From: Trametes villosa
Taxonomy: Eukaryota > Basidiomycota > Agaricomycetes > Polyporales > Polyporaceae
Assembly (NCBI GenBank): GCA_002964805.2
Contig: PUDQ02000013.1
Span: 62,001 to 126,000 of the forward strand
Length of the DNA stretch: 64,000 nt
Direction of reading: 5' to 3'
Shown: piece after piece, positions 57,000 through 64,000 of the stretch
Layout of the letters: every line of letters begins with the position of its first letter
Numbering within the stretch: position 1 is the first letter of the stretch
Position numbers and translations under genes: made by a program
Notes under the pieces: model-generated
What the model was told of the DNA's origin: nothing
Seen by the model: the letters and a program-made list of their open reading frames with translations, nothing else
The model's database searches: none

Positions 57000-57765
57000 C
57001 CCTTCTCGGAGTTCTTCCCCTCGGCGATGGCGCTGCTGGAGCGAAAAGCGAGCCCGGAGGATGCGATGCAGGGGTGTTCTCGCGCCAGAAGGACACGGCG
57101 AGGTCGTCGTCACCTTCACGCCACTAGCATGTCGGCGTAGCGCGCGGCGGACACGTTTGACGTGGTAGGGAAGTGCCAGGTGGTAAGCGTTACGAGCTGC
57201 GCGGAGTGGTGGCTCACGAAAGACGCTGTCGCGGAAGGGGAATGTCGCGAGCGGGTCGGGGAAATTGAGCTACGGTATGATACCCTACTTGTTGTGGGTG
57301 AGTACGCGCTCGTTTGTCGTGGTGGCCCCCTTCGCCTTGGGTTGGCAGTTATACGCAGGGCCACCTTGCGCCCAGCGACAGCATGCGATTGTCCAGTTAC
57401 TATTAGGACGGGCGTCGACCTTGGTCGAGGCAACGGCCCCTGTGGCATACTCCTAGCCGATGGCGTCGATTGGAAAGCCGCGAATAGAATGTGCCATCGC
57501 GGGCGGAGGTGGCGGGCGGGGTATCGTCACACTTGCACTGGCGGTAGAAAGTGTGTAAGTCAAGCTGGATATTCGCAAGGCAAAAATCCTCAGGCTTGAG
57601 CCTAGTCGGACAATGATACTCGTGCACTTACCCTTCTTCAGGACCGCCTTGTACTCCAACGCGTGGCCGTTGGGGATTGCCTGTCGTATCCAAGGTGAGG
57701 CTGGTTCACAAGCCCGGCAGAGTGGCTCCCGAGCATCTTGCCAAAGGCGACTCGGACGCTACTCT
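57000..57765 (-). pseudogene. Decayed copy of the HAD phosphatase gene
   Basis: On the minus strand five blocks recall the gene at 35.1-36.4 kb, in the same order. They are VAFGKMLGSHSAG then LEYKAVLKK (parent FREMLESVSANG, CKEVLKK), IQLDLHTFYRQCKC (parent ISLDVGFKDFYRYCK), and a nucleotide stretch corresponding to ILPYRDLPDPPTVFFF with its frame lost. Then NVSAARYADMLVA follows (parent DMSAARHADVLYV), then a stop. Even the intron before DMSAARH shows leftover similarity (ccacctgg.acttcc). Motif II with its catalytic Ser is gone and the motif I exons are not found. The copy cannot make an active enzyme. Confidence 0.7.
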
Positions 57766-58759
57766 CAGGTGGGTGGGCGGTGTCAGCGAGTGGGTGCCGT
57801 GCAGTGGCGCTGCTTACCACACTGGTGCTTCCAAGCGACAAGCTTCACCGCGAGGACAGCAGCCAGCTGCACGCTCCCTTGACCCCGCTTTTCCGTGCAG
57901 GACACCACCAGGCCTGCAACATGGTCTTATCAGCACACATGCCATTGTCGTCCAGAGCATCATAGGTGGCATACATCTCCGTACCTGACATCTGTACACA
58001 AGTGTTGGGAGGTTCACGATCAAAGCGACAATGGACTCGCGGATCGTGGTCCTCTCATCCTGGTAACCATCCGGATTCCGAGGTAGCCCGAGGCAAGGCC
58101 CACATGACCAGACACACGAGCAAGCAGGATGTCGTATAGATACTCGGGATATTTTCCTCCGAGAGACGGACCAGGTGCACTACCAGGATGGATGATGGGC
58201 TTTTTCAAGTTACCCTCCTGAGTCGGGGATAGTATGTCAGGTGTGCGCAGTGGTGCTATTCAACGTTCAAGTTCGGCGCATATCTTTTTGGCTCTGCAAA
58301 AATAGCTTCGAAGGTGTTAAAGGCGTTCCGGTGTTGAGGTCTATGGGAGTTTTCAGAACTCAGTGGTGAATAAGTACTGCAGAGAGGGGGGCGATGTTGT
58401 CGACAGCCGTGGCAAGCTGCAAGTCGAGCGCGGAGCAGTTGCCTCTTATCTAGAGCTATGAAGGGAATCTAATCTAATCGCTATCCTCACGCAAACTCCT
58501 TCCGCAGTCCAGCAGAGTCCATAGTCTCATGCTTGCCATCCTCCGCCCTTCTCCTTAGCAGTACATATTTGCGGGATGTAGGCTGTGGCTCGGTTATTGC
58601 ACGGCCTTTATCAGTTCATCGTACTATTGCTTGAAATTAGCAGTGTATCAATGGTGTACTATAGGAGCCAGCGCGCGCGATCCCACCACAGGCCACCACC
58701 GCGTGAGCAAGAAATGCATTAAGAGTACATCTATGAGTTTGCTTCCACTGGCTGCCCGT
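57766..58759. other. Intergenic region
   Basis: Possible further remnants of the phosphatase copy at the left end, otherwise nothing recognisable. It includes the 3' flank of the arginyl-tRNA synthetase gene. Confidence 0.4.
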
Positions 58760-60884
58760 CTACATACGCTCGAGGGGCTGGATGCTGAGCAGCCGCAGCG
58801 CCGCGCCAAGCACGTCGCGCGCGGCGAGGTACAGCGCCATGCGCGCCTTCGCCTTCGCCTTGTCCTGCTCGCCCTTGACGATCACCGTCTCCCACGCGCT
58901 CGAGATGCCGTGGCTGAGGCGGAACGCGAACGTGACGATCCCGCTCGGCTCGTGCGTCTTCAGCGCCGTCTTCACCACGTCGGGGTACGTCCCGAGCAGG
59001 AACACGATCTCCCGCGTCTGCGGCTCCGTGAGCAGGTCCGTGTTCAGCTGCGACGGGGCGGGGAGCGGGAGCAGCTCCGGGTTCTTGCGCTCGATCGACG
59101 AGAGGCGGACGTGCGCGTACTGCAGGTACGGGCCGGTGTCGCCCTCGAACGAGAGCATGCGCTCCCAGTTGAACGTGTAGTTGTTGATCCTGGCATCGCT
59201 CATGAGCTCGGGTTCAAAACGCGACACGGGGTAGGATACTCACCGCTTCGCGGCCATGTCCTGTATCTTGATACCGGTGATACCGATCTCGCGCGAGACC
59301 TCCTCGGGGTTCTCGACTGACTTGTACTTCTCCTCGTTCTTGCGCATCTGCTCGTGCATGACCGACGCCGCCTCGCGGATGATCTGGTCGAGGAAGACGA
59401 CGGTGCCCTTGCGGGTGCTCATCCCGAGCACGAGCCCGTAGTTGACGTGCTCGAGGTTCTTCGCCCACTCGTAGCCCATCAGCTCGAGCACCTTGAAGAA
59501 CTGCGCGACGTGCATATCCTGCTGCGCGGAGATCACGTAGATCATCTTGTCGAACTTGTACTGGTTGTAGCGGTTGACCGCGCCGCCGATGTCGCGCGTC
59601 AGGTAGATCGACGTGCCGTCTGTAGTGGGGTGTGATCAGTACGATGCAGAGAGCACTGGGCGTGGTACTTACCCCGCTTCCGGACGACGGCCTTGCCGAG
59701 CTTGTGCTTCTCCAGGTTCACCCGGAGCGCGCCCTGGTCCTCCTCGATCAGGTTCAGCTCCTGCAGCTGCTTGAGCGCCTTGTCCATCGACTCCTGCGGC
59801 ACCTCGCTCTCGCCCGTGTACACGTCAAAGTGCACGTTCAGGCGCGCGTACTCCTCGGCGTACTTGCCCACGGAGAGCTTGCGCCAGACGCGCCAGTTCT
59901 TCAGCGCCTCCTCGTCGCCGTCCTCCATGCGCTTGAACCACGCCGCGGCCTCGTCGCGGATGGACGGGTCCTTCTCCGCCTCGGCGTTGATCCTGACGTA
60001 GATCTCGAACAGGTGCTGGATCGCGTCCTTCTCGAGCGCCTCCTGCGAGCCGTACTTTTCGAACCCGACCGCGATCAGACCGAACTGGGAGGCAGCGCAC
60101 AGTCAGATTAGGGTTTTGGCGCGATTGACTGTGAGTCAGGCGGGCGTACGCACCTGGGTTCCCCAGTCACCGAGGTAGTTCATGGAGATGACCTCCCAGC
60201 CGCACGCCTTGTAGAGGTTCGCGAGGAACGCGCCGATGATCGTGCTCCGCAAGTGGCCGACGTGGAAGGACTTTGCGATGTTTGGGGAGGAGTACTCGAT
60301 GATCACGCGCTTGCCCTCGCCGAGGAAGTTCGAGCCGTATTCGGGCTTTTTCGATGAGGTGTCATAGGTGAGGGCGTGGATTTGGTCGAGCGTGAGGCGG
60401 GTGAGGGTGGAGGTGCGGCAGCGGAAGTGAAGGAAGGCGCGGTCGTGCGTTACGGACTCGACCCACTCATCTGGTTGGAACTATGGCACGTCAGCGTACC
60501 GTTGCGGATGAGATATGAGAGTGCGGCGTCCCGCGTACTACGGCGTAGGACGCAGGGAATACTGCCGGTAGAACGCACCTTGTCGATTACTTTCTTCGCG
60601 AGCTCATCCACCTTGGCCTTCAGCTTGAACCGCGGCAGCGCGACGGTGAAGTCCTCCCCCTTCTTCCCGTAGTCCACGCCCTGGTAGACCTGCTCGACCG
60701 TCAGCGGCTCGAGCGCGTCCGCGACGACCTTCGCGATCGCGATCCGGAACGAGTCGAGGATGCAGCGCGTGGGGTCTGTCCCCGCCACCTCGGGGAGCTT
60801 GGGCAGATCGGCGGGCACCGCGAACGGCGACGGCGCGAGCGTGGGCTTGTTCGAACTGGATGATTCCGCAGATGTTGAGGCCAT
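58760..60884 (-). CDS. Arginyl-tRNA synthetase
   Basis: Five exons (60579-60884, 60154-60480, 59673-60084, 59244-59619, 58760-59189) give 616 residues. The enzyme charges tRNA-Arg with arginine using ATP, a class I synthetase. The HIGH signature is HVGH (about residues 175-178, in [10 protein letters not shown]). The KMSKS position is degenerate as in many ArgRS ([12 protein letters not shown]). [18 protein letters not shown] marks the catalytic core, and the C-terminal end [20 protein letters not shown] to [11 protein letters not shown] is the anticodon-binding helical domain. The N-terminus lacks an evident presequence, so the cytosolic form is likely, although yeast-type dual use is possible. 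Confidence 0.95.
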
Positions 60885-61403
60885 TGTGAGATAGCTCCTG
60901 CTCGGGTTTTTCGGAAGGGGGTAGAGAGAGCGAGCGCGGGGTAGAAATACACGAGAACGAGAGATATTTACACGGAGGAGAGGGAGTCGGAAAGATAGCA
61001 ACGCCGCCACAGTGCCGCCCAGTATATTAGGAGATTTTTCCGAGTCAGATGGCCAGTGTTTTTTTCGATACGGACAAGGTCCGGAGCGCGAGAGTGCAGA
61101 GTTCAATCGATTGGAATTTTTGTAGAGTCATGAAGTACAAATGGGCGCCTACCAAAGTGTCGGCCCAAATACGGCAGCTAAGAAGGTTCGCGGAGAGACT
61201 GTTGGAGTCGCAAAAATTCAAACGGACTGGGTCAAGGACAACTATATGCATTAAGGATTATATAAAGGTATCAGGGATGCGAAGGCGCGATATCGACAGG
61301 AGCTGCAGGGAGAGCGCTATAGTACAAGGATTCCAACTTCGGCGGCAGAGACCGGGTATACTACAGAGGGCGAGCGCAGCTCCAGACCCTCGAGACGTTT
61401 CGT
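60885..61403. other. Intergenic region
   Basis: Promoter of the ArgRS gene and 3' flank of the inositol oxygenase gene. No other signal noted. Confidence 0.45.
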
Positions 61404-62657
61404 TCACCATTCGATGACGTCCGGGAAGTACTTCGCGATGAGGCTCTGGTAGTACGGCTTCACCTTCTCTACGTTGACCGGCTCGTCGCTCTTGCTGTAG
61501 AGGTCGTACGGGTTGAACGCCCGCACAGCCTCAAGCGCGCGCTGGTCCTCCGTGTTCGTCAGGTGCGAGTACGCACCCTCGCGGTGCCACGGGTAGAAGC
61601 TGTGGTAGCGGATCATGTAGAGCGCGTCCATGGGGAGCGAGCTTTGCTTCTTGAGGACGTGGTACAGGTACTACGAGGGCTCAAAATGAGAATGAGGACA
61701 AGAAGAACAAGTGAAAGGGCGTACCTCGTCGTGACCCCAGGAGAGCATCACGTTCTCCAGGCCACAGTGTGGGGAGTAGACACCGAACTCAGTAGAGTAG
61801 ACGGGGTCCTGCGAGTCCGGGTTGTTCACGAAGGTATCCGGGTAGATGATCTTCTCGGAGAACTTGCAGCCGACGACGAAGGTGTCTCCAACGACGTCCC
61901 ATTGGCCCCTGGACAGACCGCGATAGTCAGCGCCCGCCTAGCCACCATAGCGAGGGGACTCACTCCGAGCCGAAGAAGTAGAGCAGCTTCCCGAGATCAT
62001 GGACGAGGCCGGCGACCTGCATCCACTCGGGCTTCCCGTCCCTCCGAATCGCCTCCGCGGTCTGCAGCAGATGCTCTATCTGCGAGAGGCTCGTCTAGAA
62101 ACGCCGCCCAGGGTCCATATCAGAACCCGCCTGGTTCTAGCACAGGATCTGCGGAGACACTCACATCGGGGTCGGAGTCGTCCACGAGCGTGTTCAGCTT
62201 CTCCATCGCCTCCCAGATGCCTGCAGGCGCGGTGAGCCTAATGTGGCGACGACGATCGCGGGCACCTACCCATTCTGGCGTGCACCGTGCGCTTGAACTC
62301 CGCGCGGACCCGGACGTTGAACGCGACCGTCTGCTTCTCTGGAAGAAGAGCCGAGATACGGATCTGAGTGAGCGGAACGGCGGGTAGGAGGCGGGGCGCG
62401 CGCGCGCTACGCACCATGCTGCTCGCGGTAGAAGTTCTTGACGCGGTCGCACGCCTCCTCGTACTGGCGGAACTGGTTCTTGTCCTTCTCGGCGTCGAAC
62501 TTGGATTCCTCGGCCCAAGTCGCAGCGACCTGGCCCTTGAGCTTGTTCACTGCGGCGGGCGGTGAGTACGGCATGCGGAAGGAGAAATGTGGCGCGAACC
62601 TTCGTCGACGGCGTCAGAGACCTCGTCGAGCGCGCGGCCGTCGTTCTCAAGACGCAT
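61404..62657 (-). CDS. Inositol oxygenase (MIOX)
   Basis: Seven exons (62600-62657, 62415-62549, 62270-62338, 62165-62220, 61964-62094, 61725-61908, 61404-61670) give 299 residues, normal for the family. The di-iron enzyme cleaves myo-inositol with O2 to D-glucuronate, the first step of inositol catabolism. Metal- and substrate-binding features are present: [14 protein letters not shown] (HD motif), [33 protein letters not shown] and [17 protein letters not shown]. The C-terminus is the standard [25 protein letters not shown] on the minus strand (62871-62877) lies about 214 bases upstream. No other inositol-pathway gene is nearby. Confidence 0.95.
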
Positions 62658-64000
62658 AGTGAAAAATGTGAGGGGGTGTGAGGAAGAAAGTGGGAGAGTG
62701 GGGGCCGACGAAGAGGTCGGAGGATGAGGTGTTGCGAAGGTGTTGGAGAGGGCGTTGGAGAAAGTGTGTGGTTGCCACAAAAAATTGTGAAACAGTCGCC
62801 AAGGGAGCTCAGCTGATGTCAGGATGCGGGGCGGCGGGGTCTGGTCGACAGCTCGCAGTGCACGTCTGTCTTTTATACTCCGTGCACAGGTACATGGCGG
62901 CTTCAATAAGTCCGGAGATGCGAAGGAGAGGTGGTAGCGGTTTGCGGTCAAGGATCATCCCACACTGCACCTGCGCGCCAAATGGGCACGGATTTCTGAC
63001 TCGGCCCGATCGCCGGACTGTAGGCTGGAGGAGCGCCCCTCCTGATCCGGTGTTTCGACCACGACCACAACCACAGCCAATATTCCCCGCGCCGCCAGCA
63101 CGGAAAAGCACTGTCATAGTGGTCATGCTGGACATATGCACGAACGTCTTCACGGTGAGCAGCGTGCGCGCCGACGGCCAGCTGATCTCCTGCCGCCTGC
63201 AATCGAACCGACCCCAAACGCAACGCAGGCGCCCCGTATGTTTTCATCATCGTTTCTACTGGTCGTCGGGCTGGTCGGGGCCCACGCAGAACTTCTACAA
63301 GTGTTGAGAGCTGTACTGATCAGTCTCCGACAGGACCCCACGCATGGTGCGCTCAGGGTCCAGGTAGGACGGCAAGTGGATTCGGGAACGCGAGTGCACT
63401 CTAACTGCCCACGCTTCGCGATCACTAACAAATACGGCCGACGCGCATCTCCGCAGAATGCTTCGCAAGGGCATGGGCGTGTAGGCGCACCGATCGACAA
63501 GCAGCGGAATCAGTGCAGCGCTCCGCGTCTTCGCAGGTCCTAGCCTCGGGGCCGCGCCACGACTTTCCCCGACATTGCGCGGCTGGTGCGTTCTATCACG
63601 CAGCGCGGTCGATAGCATGGGAAGAGCCGCGCGTCCTGTTGCTGAACATGGCGTCGAAGCCGCTCTCTGTGGCCATCGCGAATCTAATCGCACGCAGTGT
63701 GGCTGGGCTGGGATGGCCGCACGCAGAGGAACCCTGCCCAGGTACACCGATCGACTGGCGGCAGAGCCCAGCGCCGTGAGTGCTTCCGCGTCTTCGAAGA
63801 ATTCGAAGTCAGGACTCAGGGCAGCCCTCAAAGTGCTCCCTTCTCCAGGCATCTTACAGACTTTACGGAAGACTGCGCGCGAAGGCGACTGCAGCGAGTT
63901 GCATGTCTGCCCCATTCTGTTGCTGCGCTTCATTTGTGCACCGTGACTGCGCGTAGCTTCCGTGCGGTGCGCGGACGGGCAAGTGCTCGCGCACTTTGCG
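62658..64000. other. Right edge without recognised gene
   Basis: Contains the promoter of the inositol oxygenase gene. The remaining open frames, the longest on the minus strand at 63295-63933, show no domains or credible introns. Confidence 0.4.

Noticed and set aside
63295..63933. 212-residue minus-strand open frame at the right edge
   Set aside because: No domain, mixed composition, and overlapping frames on the other strand of equal quality.
1..64000. CRISPR arrays or bacterial operons
   Set aside because: No regularly spaced repeats, and the gene structure is clearly eukaryotic with short spliceosomal introns.

Overview
The window looks like nuclear DNA of a basidiomycete fungus, probably an Agaricomycete (a polypore-like order is a guess). 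The reasons are GC-rich genes broken by many 50-65 nt GT-AG introns, DUF1996-WSC cell-wall-type proteins, a tandem family of F-box proteins, a Kelch-MYND protein and a glycine-rich secreted-type family that I associate with mushrooms. I rebuilt exon structures by hand from splice sites and reading frame. For most conserved genes the summed exons divide exactly by three and give the length expected for the family.

Layout. 1-5 kb: a large disordered Ser/Pro-rich protein. 5-11.6 kb: about 6.5 kb without a convincing gene, holding a MITE-like element with long terminal inverted repeats (8.80-9.46 kb). 11.6-14.9 kb: a plant-like P-type plasma-membrane H+-ATPase. 16.0-17.5 kb: a predicted tail-anchored coiled-coil protein with a duplicated Cys/His motif. 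18.3-25.2 kb: three tandem F-box paralogues plus a relic of a fourth. 25.9-28.0 kb: a DUF1996+WSC protein. 28.6-32.6 kb: a 20-exon DHTKD1-type 2-oxoadipate dehydrogenase E1, divergent from an aldo/keto reductase (33.5-34.7 kb), which is followed by a HAD phosphatase (35.1-36.4 kb). 36.9-40.1 kb: a protein with an MLKL-like helical N-terminus and a kinase-like region. 40.7-41.7 kb: a frameshifted SDR pseudogene next to a 23-N assembly gap that also truncates a gene on its right. 43.3-44.4 kb: a glycine-rich surface protein. 45.1-47.5 kb: Kelch+MYND, divergent from a Vps68/TMEM50-family gene. 49.2-51.0 kb: ribosomal proteins S13 and S6, head to head. 52.0-54.7 kb: a second DUF1996 protein with three WSC domains. 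57.0-57.8 kb: a decayed copy of the HAD phosphatase. 58.8-60.9 kb: arginyl-tRNA synthetase. 61.4-62.7 kb: inositol oxygenase.

Most of this is a mixture of housekeeping genes (translation, proton pumping, lysine and inositol catabolism) and lineage-specific families, not one pathway cluster. The least ordinary items are the MLKL-like protein (a possible fungal necroptosis-type effector), the duplicated-C3H tail-anchored protein, a 6-nt microexon in the DHTKD1 gene, the MITE, and the decayed copies that show local duplication.
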